Source: JBBQER01 sp038320885 (lineage in GTDB: Bacteria; Actinomycetota; Acidimicrobiia; IMCC26256; PALSA-610). Taken from it: DNA of 33,162 nucleotides. Position 1 is the first letter of the stretch. Every line of letters starts with the position of its first letter. Shown here one piece after another: positions 16,918 to 25,511 of this stretch. The stretch is from assembly GCA_038320885.1 (NCBI GenBank), contig JBBQER010000040.1:1-33162 (forward strand), written 5' to 3'. The notes below the pieces were generated by a model. It was not told where the DNA came from and did not search any database. It saw only the letters and a program-made list of their open reading frames with translations. The translations under genes and the position numbers were made by a program.

Positions 16918-18864
16918 ATGAGCGACAACAGCCGCGTTCGAGTCAGCATCGTCGGCGTCGTCATCGTCGCGTTGTTCAGCACGCTCCTCGTGCGTCTGTG
17001 GTTCCTGCAGTCGGGGCCGGAAGACAGCTTGAAGGTGCAGGCGGTCCTCGACAGCACGAGCGTGATCCAGACGCCGACGCCGCGCGGCGAGATCAAGGAT
17101 CGCAACGGCGTGGTGCTCGTGCGCGACCGGGCGTCGTGGGCGGTCACCATCGATCGTGACCTCTCGAAGCGCAGCAGCGACAAGGTGATCGGTCAGCTCG
17201 CCGAGCTGCTCCACCTCAAGATCGAACAGCTCCGGTCGCAGTACCTGAGCGATCGCCAATCACTACTGCAGCCCGCGATCGTCGCGCTCGACGTGTCGCA
17301 ACCCGATCGCCTCGAGATCCTCCAGGATCCGCAGAACTATCCGGGCGTGCGCGTGAAGGCGCTGACCGTGCGCGAGTACCCGCGGGGAAGTCTCGCCGCG
17401 CAGGTGCTGGGCTACGTCGGCGAGGTCCCGAGCGCGGACCTGCCCCGGCTGAAGAAGTTGCACTACGGGCCGGGTGACGACATCGGTCTCGCCGGCGCGG
17501 AGTATGCGTTCGAGTCGCAGCTACGCGGGAGACCGCGCCGCGAGACGATCTCCGTCGACCCGACCGGGGCCCAGGTCGGTGAGCCGGTGAAGATCGACAC
17601 AGGCGCGGTCGGCAACAGCGTGTACCTGACGATCGACTCGAACGTGCAACGCGCGGCCGAGAAGGCGCTCGCCGAAGGGATCCTCGGCGCGCGCGGTCTG
17701 CAGAACACCGACCTCGCGTCAACGGGCCTGGTGAACTTCACCGCCCCCGCCGGTTCAGTGGTTGTCCTCGACGCGCAGGATGGCTCCGTCGCCGCGCTGG
17801 CCAGCAACCCGACGTACCCGCTCGAAGATTGGGTCGGCGGGATCAGCACGGCGAACTACGCCGCCATCACCAATCCGGCGAGCAATTTCCCGCTCGTCAA
17901 CCGGGCCACCCAGGGGTTGTACGCGCCCGGCTCGACCTTCAAGCTCGTGACCTCGCTCGCGATGACGAAAGACCGGGTCCGCGGCATCGGCGACTACTAC
18001 ACCGACGTGGGCAAGTTCTCCGTCGGCGGCACGACGTTCCGCAACGCCAAGGACGAGCAATTCGGCCCGGTGAACCTGCAACAGGCGCTCACGGTCTCGA
18101 GCGACGCGTACTTCTACACGGTCGGCAACGACTTCTGGAACATCTGGGACCGCGGTGACCACCGGCGTGGGCTCGGCATCCAAAGCGAAGCGCGTGACCT
18201 GGGGTTCGGCGCGCGGACCGGCATCGAGCTCGACGAGAACGACGGCCGGGTGCCCGACCCGGCGTGGAAGTCGGCGTACGCGCACGCCAATTACAAGACG
18301 GCCAAAGCGAAGAAGGAAAACAGTGTGTGGTACCCGGGCGACAACATCTTGTCTGCGGTCGGGCAGGGCGACGTGGTCGTGACCCCGCTCCAGCTGGCCA
18401 ACGCCTACGCCGCATTCGCGAACGGCGGCACGTTGTGGCGCCCGCATATCGAAGACCATGTGGTCGACGCGCGCGGCAAGGTGGTGGCGACGACGAAGGC
18501 GAAGGCGATCCGGCACCTGACATTCGACCCCAACGTGAGCGCGACCATCCTGGCGGGCTTGCAGGGCTCCGTCGATCAGTCGAAGGGCACGGCGAACGCC
18601 GCGTTCCAAGGCTTCCCGTTCAATCTGTTCCCGATCGCGGGCAAGACCGGAACCGCGCAGGTCAACGGCAAGGGTGACACGTCGCTCTTCGCGGCGATCT
18701 TCACCGCCAACGGCAAGCAGTACGTCGCGGTCGCCGTGGTGGAGCAAGCGGGATTCGGCGCGCAGACCGCGGCGCCGATCGTGCGCAACATCATCGAGTC
18801 GATGACCGGCCAACATCCCGGGATCGTGCACGTCATCGACGCCAACAACAACCCGCACGACTGA
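16918..18864 (+). CDS. mrdA: penicillin-binding protein 2, elongasome transpeptidase
   Basis: A 648-residue class B PBP. It has a short cytoplasmic N-terminus, one transmembrane helix (about 7-27), and a dimerisation domain with the RGEIKDRNGVVL motif. The transpeptidase domain has S339-T-F-K342 (active-site serine), S394-S-D396 (the SxD form of the second motif, as in other PBP2 proteins) and K576-T-G578. It crosslinks lateral-wall peptidoglycan outside the membrane and pairs with the RodA glycosyltransferase, encoded next. ATG 16918 was chosen; GTG 16894, eight codons upstream in frame, is an alternative since neither has a strong ribosome site. The stop overlaps the rodA start (TGATG). Confidence 0.93.
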   Translation: MSDNSRVRVSIVGVVIVALFSTLLVRLWFLQSGPEDSLKVQAVLDSTSVIQTPTPRGEIKDRNGVVLVRDRASWAVTIDRDLSKRSSDKVIGQLAELLHLKIEQLRSQYLSDRQSLLQPAIVALDVSQPDRLEILQDPQNYPGVRVKALTVREYPRGSLAAQVLGYVGEVPSADLPRLKKLHYGPGDDIGLAGAEYAFESQLRGRPRRETISVDPTGAQVGEPVKIDTGAVGNSVYLTIDSNVQRAAEKALAEGILGARGLQNTDLASTGLVNFTAPAGSVVVLDAQDGSVAALASNPTYPLEDWVGGISTANYAAITNPASNFPLVNRATQGLYAPGSTFKLVTSLAMTKDRVRGIGDYYTDVGKFSVGGTTFRNAKDEQFGPVNLQQALTVSSDAYFYTVGNDFWNIWDRGDHRRGLGIQSEARDLGFGARTGIELDENDGRVPDPAWKSAYAHANYKTAKAKKENSVWYPGDNILSAVGQGDVVVTPLQLANAYAAFANGGTLWRPHIEDHVVDARGKVVATTKAKAIRHLTFDPNVSATILAGLQGSVDQSKGTANAAFQGFPFNLFPIAGKTGTAQVNGKGDTSLFAAIFTANGKQYVAVAVVEQAGFGAQTAAPIVRNIIESMTGQHPGIVHVIDANNNPHD

Positions 18865-19997
18865 TGGCCGCCTCGGAGACCAGTCCATTGCGTCATGCCG
18901 ACCCCGTTCTCCTCGCGTTGCCGTTCGCGATCAGCGGGCTCGGTCTCCTGATGATCTACTCGTCGAGCCGGACGCGTCTGGCGCGCCAGGGGATGAGCCA
19001 GTTCTATTACGTCGAGCGTCAGAGCCTCGCGCTCGTCCTCGGAGTCATCGCCATGGCCGTCGTCCTGGCGATCGACTACCGGCGCATCCGCGACATGTGG
19101 CCACTCGTCTATGTCGCGGTGCTCCCGCTCCTCATCGGCGTGCTCGTGACGGGCCGGACCCACAAAGGCGCGCAGTCATGGTTCCAAGTGGGCCCGTTGC
19201 AGTTCCAGCCGTCGGAGATCACCAAGGTGGCGGTCGTCGTCGCGGTCGCGGGCTACTGCCATCACCATCGCGACGATCTCGACGCGGGCCGGCTCGCGGT
19301 CGGGCTCGCGATCGCCGGCATTGCCATGGCGCTGGTGTTCCTGCAACACGACCTCGGCACGACGTTGGTGATCCTCGTGTGCTCCTTCGCGGTGCTCGTG
19401 GTTGCCGGGCTCAGGCCGGTGCACATCGGAGTGCTCGTGCTGATCGGGGTGACGTTGGTGGGGGCCGCGGTGGTCACCGGCAAGGTGGCCGCGTATCGAG
19501 TGGATCGCATCGTCGGGTTCCTCGACCAGTCGTCGGGCAGCAACAAGACCGCGACGCAACAGACGCAAGCGGAATACAGCCTGCAAGAGTCGAAGATCGC
19601 AATCGTCAACGGCGGCTTCGCCGGCGAAGGACTCTTCAAGGGCCGCCAGACGAACCTCTCCTATGTCCCCGAGCAGCACACCGACTTCATCTTCACGGTG
19701 GTGGGGGAGGAGCTCGGTTTCTTCGGCGGCGCGACGCTCATCGGTCTCTACGGACTCTTGGTATGGCGCCTCTGGCGGACGGCGCTCCTGTCATCCGACT
19801 TCTTCGGCACGCTCCTCGCGGTTGGGGTGCTCGCGATCTTCGCGTTCCAGATCTTCGAGAACATCGGCATGACGATGGGCATCATGCCGATCACCGGAAT
19901 CCCGTTACCGTTCATGTCCTACGGCGGCTCCGCGATCATCACCAGCTTCATCGCGATTGGCTTGGTAGCCAACGTGAACATGAGGCGCTTCAGCTGA
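18864..19997 (+). CDS. rodA: SEDS-family peptidoglycan glycosyltransferase RodA
   Basis: A 377-residue polytopic membrane protein (about ten helices) of the FtsW/RodA/SpoVE family. Recognisable blocks are GAQSWFQVGPLQFQPSEI, FLQHDLGTTLVIL, SYVPEQHTDFIFTVVGEELGF and, near the C-terminus, ITGIPLPFMSYGGSA. The last is the classical family signature. It polymerises lipid II into glycan strands with PBP2. The call RodA rather than FtsW rests on its coupling to mrdA (1-bp stop/start overlap) and the mreBCD context. It closes the operon. A spacer of 162 bp follows. Confidence 0.95.
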   Translation: MAASETSPLRHADPVLLALPFAISGLGLLMIYSSSRTRLARQGMSQFYYVERQSLALVLGVIAMAVVLAIDYRRIRDMWPLVYVAVLPLLIGVLVTGRTHKGAQSWFQVGPLQFQPSEITKVAVVVAVAGYCHHHRDDLDAGRLAVGLAIAGIAMALVFLQHDLGTTLVILVCSFAVLVVAGLRPVHIGVLVLIGVTLVGAAVVTGKVAAYRVDRIVGFLDQSSGSNKTATQQTQAEYSLQESKIAIVNGGFAGEGLFKGRQTNLSYVPEQHTDFIFTVVGEELGFFGGATLIGLYGLLVWRLWRTALLSSDFFGTLLAVGVLAIFAFQIFENIGMTMGIMPITGIPLPFMSYGGSAIITSFIAIGLVANVNMRRFS

Positions 19998-20034
19998 CGT
20001 TCCCCCGACTCTTCCCAGTTCCTGGCCCTTCTAC

Positions 20035-20049
20035 GTACCGATTCGGTAC
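20035..20049. repeat. 15-bp inverted repeat in the rodA-rSAM spacer
   Basis: GTACCG (20035-20040) and CGGTAC (20044-20049) form a perfect inverted repeat around ATT. It lies 38 bp after rodA and about 100 bp before the -10 of the radical SAM gene. It could be a weak terminator stem or a protein-binding site. The rest of the 162-bp spacer shows no gene. Confidence 0.4.
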
Positions 20050-20145
20050 CGCAGGTTCCCAAGAACGGGTGAGCCATCTCCCGATGGACCGAGAAGCGCC
20101 CGCGTCCAGACTGAGCCACAGGAAAGGCAAGATCCCCTGACCGGC

Positions 20146-20151
20146 TAAGCT
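20146..20151 (+). promoter_or_regulatory. -10 element of the radical SAM gene
   Basis: TAAGCT ends 8 nt before the ATG at 20160, and no Shine-Dalgarno is present. A leaderless or nearly leaderless transcript is predicted. No -35 element is evident. Confidence 0.4.
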
Positions 20152-20159
20152 GCCAACAG

Positions 20160-22184
20160 ATGTCTGACCTGTGGCCGCGGATCGAACCGCTCCTGGCCCG
20201 GGTGGAGAAGCCCGCTCGCTACATCGGCATGGAGCAGGGCAGCGTTCGGCCGCAACACGAGGCAGGCCGGGTTGCCTTCCTCCTGATCTATCCCGACACC
20301 TACGAGATCGGCCTCCCCAACCAGGGGCTCCAGATCCTGTACGAAATCCTGAACGAGCGACCGGATGCGGTAGCCGAGCGCGCCTATTCGCCCTGGACCG
20401 ACATGGAGTCGTCGATGCGGCGGGCGGGCCTCCCGCTGTTCAGCGTCGACACCCACCGGGCGGCTCGCGACTTCGACGTATTGGCTTTCAACCTGTCGGC
20501 CGAGCTCGTTTATACGAACCTGCTGAATCTGGTCGACCTCTCGGGTGTCGCGGTGCGCAACGAGGATCGCTCGCCGGCCGACCCGATCGTGATCGCGGGC
20601 GGGCACTGTGCCTACAACCCCGAGCCGCTCGCGGAGTATGTCGACGCGTTCGTCATCGGCGACGGTGAAGAGGTCGTCTCCGAGATCGCCGACGTGGTCG
20701 GCGCGTGGAAGCGCGGCGGGCGCGCGTCGCGCGAAGCGGTGCTGCGCGAGCTCGCGACCATTCCGGGTGTGTACGTGCCGTCGATGTACCAGGTCGACTA
20801 CGACGGCCAGCACATCGCGGAGGTACGACCGCGCTTCGCCGACGTGCCCGCGGTCGTCGACAAGCGCACCGTCGCGGATCTCGCCGAGTGGCCGTATCCC
20901 AAGCATCAGCTCGTGCCGCTCGTAGAAGTCGTGCACGACCGTTTGAACGTCGAGATCTTTCGCGGCTGCACCCGCGGCTGCCGCTTTTGCCAGGCGGGGA
21001 TGATCACCCGTCCCGTCCGGGAGCGTCCCGAGGAACAGGTGCGCACGATGGTGCGCGAGGGCCTGGCCCGAACGGGTTACGACGAGGTCGCGCTCACGTC
21101 GCTGTCGAGCGCGGACTTCTCGGGCATCGACGGTGTCGTCGCCGATCTCGTCAACAATCAGGTGGGAACGGGCCAGGTGAGCGTCTCGCTTCCGAGCCTG
21201 CGCGTCGACGCGTTCAGCGTGAAGATCGCGACGGAGATCCAGAAGGTGCGCCGCACGGGTTTGACCTTCGCTCCCGAAGCCGGCTCCTGGCGCTTGCGGC
21301 AGGTGATCAACAAGCTGATCCTCGAGGAGGACCTCTACAGCGCGGTCGACGCGGCCTACTCCCAAGGTTGGCGGCGCGTGAAGCTTTACTTCCTCACCGG
21401 CCTGCCGACGGAGATGGATGACGACACGCTCGGCATCGCCGCGCTCGCCAAGAATGTCGTCGACATCGGGCGCAAGTACACGAAGCAGGCGAGCTGCACG
21501 GTCTCGGTCGGAGGGTTCGTGCCGAAGCCGCATACGCCGTTCCAGTGGTTCGGCCAGAACAGCGTCGACGAGCTGAGCCGCAAGATCAGTCTCCTGCGGA
21601 CGGCGACGAAGGGAACCAAGGCCCAGGTGAAGTGGCACGACCCGAGTGCGACGTTCGCCGAAGGGATCGTGAGCCGCGGTGACCGTCGGATCGGACGGGT
21701 GATCGAGGCGGTCTGGCGGGCGGGCGGGACGTTCCAGGAGTGGAGCGAGCACTTCTCGCTCGACCGGTGGGTCGACGCGATGCACGCCCAGGGACTCGAT
21801 CCCGACTGGTACGTGACCAGGCACCGCAACCACGACGAAGTTCTGCCGTGGGATCACATCGCGGCCGGGCTCCATCACGACTTTCTCTGGCAGGACTGGC
21901 AGTCGGCCCTGGCCGAGCATGGCCTCCCCGATTGCCGGTGGACTCCCTGCTATGACTGCGGGGTATGTACCGACTACGCCCTCGAGCACGTGGTGGCCTC
22001 GCCACTCGCGCCGGCGGGCGGCAGCCAGGGCACCGGTCAGGACCTGACCGCCGGAGCCGGCATCCCCGTTCGCTTCCTTGGGAAGCACGAGGCGGTGAGC
22101 GGAGGCGGAGCCGAAGCGAACTCGCAGGCCCGGCGAGCGGCCGCGGCCGGAGTTTCGCCGGCCGCAGCGAGTGGGCCCGTATGA
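20160..22184 (+). CDS. uncharacterised radical SAM protein (TIGR03960-like)
   Basis: A 674-residue protein. The N-terminal region (about 1-190; LIYPDTYEIGLPNQGLQILYEILN, IAGGHCAYNPEPLAEYVDAFVIGDGEE) has the look of a B12-binding-type Rossmann domain. The radical SAM core carries C270-x3-C274-x2-C277 (RGCTRGCRFCQAG). A second cysteine set, C597-x2-C600-x2-C603 (CYDCGVC), lies near the C-terminus and may bind an auxiliary cluster. Residues after about 612 look unlike the family and are encoded by a GC-palindromic stretch. The substrate is unknown. Its partner, the DUF2344 protein, starts within its stop (ATGA), and RNase E/G follows. This conserved neighbourhood suggests an RNA or ribosome modification role, which is inference. 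Confidence 0.88.
   Translation: MSDLWPRIEPLLARVEKPARYIGMEQGSVRPQHEAGRVAFLLIYPDTYEIGLPNQGLQILYEILNERPDAVAERAYSPWTDMESSMRRAGLPLFSVDTHRAARDFDVLAFNLSAELVYTNLLNLVDLSGVAVRNEDRSPADPIVIAGGHCAYNPEPLAEYVDAFVIGDGEEVVSEIADVVGAWKRGGRASREAVLRELATIPGVYVPSMYQVDYDGQHIAEVRPRFADVPAVVDKRTVADLAEWPYPKHQLVPLVEVVHDRLNVEIFRGCTRGCRFCQAGMITRPVRERPEEQVRTMVREGLARTGYDEVALTSLSSADFSGIDGVVADLVNNQVGTGQVSVSLPSLRVDAFSVKIATEIQKVRRTGLTFAPEAGSWRLRQVINKLILEEDLYSAVDAAYSQGWRRVKLYFLTGLPTEMDDDTLGIAALAKNVVDIGRKYTKQASCTVSVGGFVPKPHTPFQWFGQNSVDELSRKISLLRTATKGTKAQVKWHDPSATFAEGIVSRGDRRIGRVIEAVWRAGGTFQEWSEHFSLDRWVDAMHAQGLDPDWYVTRHRNHDEVLPWDHIAAGLHHDFLWQDWQSALAEHGLPDCRWTPCYDCGVCTDYALEHVVASPLAPAGGSQGTGQDLTAGAGIPVRFLGKHEAVSGGGAEANSQARRAAAAGVSPAAASGPV
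22105..22180. repeat. GC-rich palindromic element inside the rSAM 3' end
   Basis: This stretch contains a perfect 8-bp stem GCGGCCGG (22143-22150) / CCGGCCGC (22158-22165) with a 7-nt loop, then GCAGCGAGTGGGCC. A similar order, palindrome then GCAGCGAGCGTGGCC, occurs in the valS-folC spacer. It encodes the last residues of the radical SAM protein and ends right at the start of the next gene. Confidence 0.45.
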
Positions 22185-22927
22185 AAGGCGGGGCCCACAA
22201 CCCGGTGCGGCTTCGGTACACGAAGCGAGGCAAGGTCCGCTGGATCTCGCATCGCGATGTCGCCCGCGCGCTCGAGCGGGCATTCCGGATCACGAAGCTG
22301 CCTTTGGCGTTCACCGAGGGCTTCTCGCCCCGGCCCAAGGTGAGCTTCGGTTTGGCGCTCTCGACCGGGCACGAGAGCGAGGCGGAATATCTCGATCTCG
22401 TGTTCGCAGACGAGGTCGAGCTCGAGGCGCTGTCGGTGTCTCTCACCGATGCGCTCCCCGACGGCATCGCCGTCACCGGCGCGGTTCCGCTCGCGGAACG
22501 GGCGCCGGCGTTGCAAGAAGCAGTGACCGCAGTGGTGTGGCACGTCGAGCCGACTCGCGCCGACGGAACACCGATCGACGCGTCGGAGTTGGGCCAGCAC
22601 GTTGACCGTGCGCTCCAACTGCCGGCGCTACCGACATCGCGGCGGCGGAAGGGCCGTGACGTCGAGGAGGACGTATTGCCGGTGATCCGGCGGTGCGATC
22701 TCCGAACCACGAATCCGGTGAGCCTCGAGATGGAGCTCACCACGCAACCTCGCAGTGCCAAGCCCGGCGACGTGCTCGCCGGGATAGTTCGTGCAACCGA
22801 TCTGCCGGGCGGGCTGATCGAAGCACGGGTACTGCGCACCCACCAATGGATCGAGCGCGACGGCACGCGGTTGGAACCGCTGAATGCCGACACGCGCCCG
22901 CGTGCGCTCGAGGCGCGCGCGTCATGA
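22181..22927 (+). CDS. radical SAM-linked protein, DUF2344 (TIGR03936-like)
   Basis: A 248-residue protein with the family start RLRYTKRGKVRWISHRDVARALERAFRI and the motif LAFTEGFSPRPKVSFGLALSTGHESEAEYLD. In other bacteria this domain is often fused to, or adjacent to, the TIGR03960 radical SAM protein; here the two genes overlap by 4 bp (ATGA). No catalytic residues are known to me. The sequence resembles an accessory or substrate-binding module. A second conserved block (TNPVSLEMELTTQPRSAKPGDVL) occurs after a charged linker (SRRRKGRDVEED). It ends 12 bp before the RNase E/G start. Confidence 0.85.
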   Translation: MKGGAHNPVRLRYTKRGKVRWISHRDVARALERAFRITKLPLAFTEGFSPRPKVSFGLALSTGHESEAEYLDLVFADEVELEALSVSLTDALPDGIAVTGAVPLAERAPALQEAVTAVVWHVEPTRADGTPIDASELGQHVDRALQLPALPTSRRRKGRDVEEDVLPVIRRCDLRTTNPVSLEMELTTQPRSAKPGDVLAGIVRATDLPGGLIEARVLRTHQWIERDGTRLEPLNADTRPRALEARAS

Positions 22928-22939
22928 GAGAAGGCATCG

Positions 22940-25057
22940 ATGTCCGAACTGGATCGCTCCGACCACGGAGCCATTACGGAATCACCGACCCTGCTGCCGG
23001 GCCACTCGGCCGAACTGAAGCAGGCCGAACTGAAGCAGGCCGAACTGAAGCAGGCCGAGGCGAAGCAGGCCGAGGCGAAGCAGGCCGAGGTTGCGGAGGT
23101 CGCTCCGCACGCTGAGCCGAACGGCTCGGAGTCCCCGAGTTCCGATACCGGCGACCGGCCCGACCGCGCGCCGCTGCTCGACGAGAACGGGCAGCCGAAG
23201 AAGCGGCGCCGTCGCGGTTCGCGCGGTGGCCGGGGCCGCAAGAAGCCGGCTACCGGCGCGGGAGGTGGACCGGCGACCGGGGAATCGGCGCGGGTAACGA
23301 TCTCGCCCGACTCCCGACCGATGTCGGGAGGCGAAGACTGGACCGACGCCGCGGCCGATCGGGGCCTCACCGCCGAAGACGCCGGCGATCAGGCGCGCGA
23401 AGACGCGGGTCTGGCCGAACGGGGAGCGTCGGGGCGTACACCGCGGCCGCCGCGGCCCCAAGCCGCGCCACCACGGGTCGGCGACAGCCGCCCGGGAACC
23501 CCGTCCCCGGCCGCGGGTGACGAGGATGCGCCCAAGAAGCGCCGCCGTCGTCGCGGTGGGCGGGGGCGGAGCAAGACCGGCGGCGCCGAGCGGGTCGACG
23601 GTCCGCGTCCCGACGGTGCGCGCCCGGCGGGAGGCGGCGGACGCAGGTCACCGGCACCCGTACCGCGTTACGTCGACGCGGGCTTGCCGCTGACCGATGT
23701 CGATGTCGACGGGACGGCCCTGCTCGACTCGCTCGACGACGAGACGCGGTTGCGCCGGCGCGGCACCCATCGCAAGGGGCGCCCCGCGGGTCGCTACCTG
23801 ATGGTCGTGCACCAGCGCGACGACGGCATCGCGCACATCGCGGTCCTCGAAGGTCGCACGCTCGTCGAGCACTACGTGTCGATGCCCACCGACGACACGT
23901 TGTCGATCGACGGCAACATCTACCTGGGCCGGGTGCAGAACGTTCTCCCCGGCATGGAGGCCGCGTTCATCGACATCGGGACACCCAAGAACGGTGTGCT
24001 CTACCGCGGCGACGTGACCTACGACCCCGCCGACGTCGAAGGCAATCAGCGCCCCCGCATCGAGAGCGTGTTGCGCAACGGCCAGTCGATCATCGTGCAG
24101 GTGACCAAGAACCCGATCGCGCACAAGGGCGCCCGCCTCACCCAAGAGGTGAGTCTGGCCGGCCGTTTCGTCGTGATGGTGCCGGCCCAACCGCAGACGT
24201 ACGGCATCTCGAAGCGCCTGCCCGAAGACGAACGCAAGCGACTGCGCCAGGTGCTCGACCGGTTGCGCCCCAAGGACGCCGGCCTCATCGTGCGTACCGC
24301 CGCCGAAGGCGCAACCGAGGATGAGCTCGAGCGGGACATGTTGCGCCTGAACGAGCAGTGGCGCCAGATCTCCGAGTTCGCGAAGAAGGCGAAGCCGGGC
24401 AGCCTCCTCTACAAGGAGCCGCCGCTCGCCACCCGGTTGATCCGCGAGGAGTTCACCAAGGAGTTCCGCGGCGTTGTCATCGACGACCGCGCGCTCTACG
24501 CCGAAGTGCGCGGATACGTCGACGCAATCGCGCCCGAGCTGGCCGATCGGGTGGAGTCCTACGACGCGGCCGAAGAGAACCTGCCCGTCTTCGAGAAGTT
24601 CCACGTGCACGAGCAACTGCACAAGGCACTCGAGCGCAAGGTGTGGCTACCGTCCGGCGGTTCGCTCGTGATCGAGCGCACCGAAGCGCTCACCGTGATC
24701 GATGTCAACACCGGGAAGAACGTGGGTACGTCGAACCTCGAAGAGACGGTGTACCGGAACAATCTCGAGGCGGCCGAGGCGATCGCCCGCGAGCTCCGCT
24801 TGCGTGACATCGGCGGCATCATCGTGACCGACTTCATCGACATGGAGTCGCGAGCCAATCGCGAAGCGGTCGAAGAGGCGTTTCGCCAGGCGCTCGCACG
24901 GGACAAGACGCGCACGCAGGTGTTCCCGATCTCCGAGCTCGGTTTGCTCGAGATGACCCGCAAGCGCGTGTCGGAGGGATTGGTCGAAGTGTTCTCGACC
25001 ACGTGCCCGCAGTGCAACGGTCGCGGGTTCATTGTCGACGAGTCACTGCTCGAGTAA
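22940..25057 (+). CDS. rng: ribonuclease E/G family endoribonuclease
   Basis: A 705-residue protein. Residues 1 to about 245 are a low-complexity extension: five KQAEL/KQAEA pentapeptides (24-48), then Arg/Lys/Gly-rich RNA-binding patches (KKRRRRGSRGGRGRKK, KKRRRRRGGRGRSK). The catalytic part starts near 285 with an S1 domain (GNIYLGRVQNVLPGMEAAFIDIG). The DNase-I-like catalytic domain has metal-ligand aspartates D588 (VIDVNTGKNVGTSNLEETV) and D631 (IIVTDFIDM). The Zn-link C689-P-Q-C692 lies near the end. It cleaves single-stranded AU-rich RNA in rRNA maturation and mRNA decay. The N-terminal instead of C-terminal disordered arm is typical of actinobacterial forms, so the gene may equally be called rne. 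A ribosome site (GAGAGAAGG) precedes the ATG. Confidence 0.93.
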   Translation: MSELDRSDHGAITESPTLLPGHSAELKQAELKQAELKQAEAKQAEAKQAEVAEVAPHAEPNGSESPSSDTGDRPDRAPLLDENGQPKKRRRRGSRGGRGRKKPATGAGGGPATGESARVTISPDSRPMSGGEDWTDAAADRGLTAEDAGDQAREDAGLAERGASGRTPRPPRPQAAPPRVGDSRPGTPSPAAGDEDAPKKRRRRRGGRGRSKTGGAERVDGPRPDGARPAGGGGRRSPAPVPRYVDAGLPLTDVDVDGTALLDSLDDETRLRRRGTHRKGRPAGRYLMVVHQRDDGIAHIAVLEGRTLVEHYVSMPTDDTLSIDGNIYLGRVQNVLPGMEAAFIDIGTPKNGVLYRGDVTYDPADVEGNQRPRIESVLRNGQSIIVQVTKNPIAHKGARLTQEVSLAGRFVVMVPAQPQTYGISKRLPEDERKRLRQVLDRLRPKDAGLIVRTAAEGATEDELERDMLRLNEQWRQISEFAKKAKPGSLLYKEPPLATRLIREEFTKEFRGVVIDDRALYAEVRGYVDAIAPELADRVESYDAAEENLPVFEKFHVHEQLHKALERKVWLPSGGSLVIERTEALTVIDVNTGKNVGTSNLEETVYRNNLEAAEAIARELRLRDIGGIIVTDFIDMESRANREAVEEAFRQALARDKTRTQVFPISELGLLEMTRKRVSEGLVEVFSTTCPQCNGRGFIVDESLLE
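23009..23083 (+). repeat. five 15-bp tandem repeats in the RNase E/G gene
   Basis: Three copies of GCCGAACTGAAGCAG (23009-23053) and two of GCCGAGGCGAAGCAG (23054-23083) are followed by a broken sixth unit. They encode AELKQ x3 and AEAKQ x2, likely a short charged helix. Perfect copies within each type suggest recent slippage or unequal exchange. Confidence 0.95.
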
Positions 25058-25072
25058 GCGGAGGCGGATTGC

Positions 25073-25492
25073 ATGACCAACGCCATCGAGAGTGCCCTCG
25101 CGAACACGTCGCTGTTCTCACAATGCTCGGCGCGAGAGTTGCGCCTCATCGCCAGGGTGGCGAAGACGCGCAAGGTTCCGCAGGGAACGAGGTTGCTCGT
25201 GGAGGGTCAGGTCGGCGACGAGATGCTGGTGATGCTCTCGGGCTCGGCGACCGTGCAGCGCGGTGGCCGCAAGATCGCCACGCTCTCGGCCGGCGACGTG
25301 ATCGGTGAGCTCGGTGTGCTCAGCCGCGCGCCGAGGAACGCGACCGTGACCACGACCGCCGACTCGGAAATTGCCGTCATCGGACAGCGCGCCATGAACC
25401 GGCTGCTCGCCGACGCCCCGGGTTTCGCCCGCAAGCTGCTCGAAGCCCTTGCCGAGCGCGTGCGGGAGCTCGATCGTAAGCTCTACCCCTGA
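25073..25492 (+). CDS. single-domain cyclic-nucleotide-binding protein (Crp-like, no DNA-binding domain)
   Basis: A 139-residue protein consisting of one cNMP-binding beta-roll. LLVEGQVGDEMLVMLSGSATVQRGG is followed by the phosphate-binding cassette GDVIGELGVLSRAPRNATVTT (about 80-100), and helices at the end. No helix-turn-helix, kinase or channel domain is attached, so it cannot be a normal Crp regulator. It may act as a cyclic nucleotide sensor through protein contacts, or the fold may bind another ligand. The Glu and Arg positions that contact the ribose and phosphate of cAMP in this cassette are both present (GEL and PRNA). The start is supported by GGAGG 6-8 nt upstream. It lies 15 bp after the RNase gene and may share its transcript. 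Confidence 0.85.
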   Translation: MTNAIESALANTSLFSQCSARELRLIARVAKTRKVPQGTRLLVEGQVGDEMLVMLSGSATVQRGGRKIATLSAGDVIGELGVLSRAPRNATVTTTADSEIAVIGQRAMNRLLADAPGFARKLLEALAERVRELDRKLYP

Positions 25493-25511
25493 ACTGGTGG
25501 TTCATCGCCGC

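Noticed and set aside
16918..18864. Damaged second active-site motif (SSD instead of SxN) in PBP2
   Set aside because: An SxD form is normal for PBP2-type enzymes, so this is not a defect.
20145..22283. 712-codon minus-strand open frame opposite the radical SAM gene
   Set aside because: Antisense shadow; no domain, and the plus-strand protein has complete motifs.
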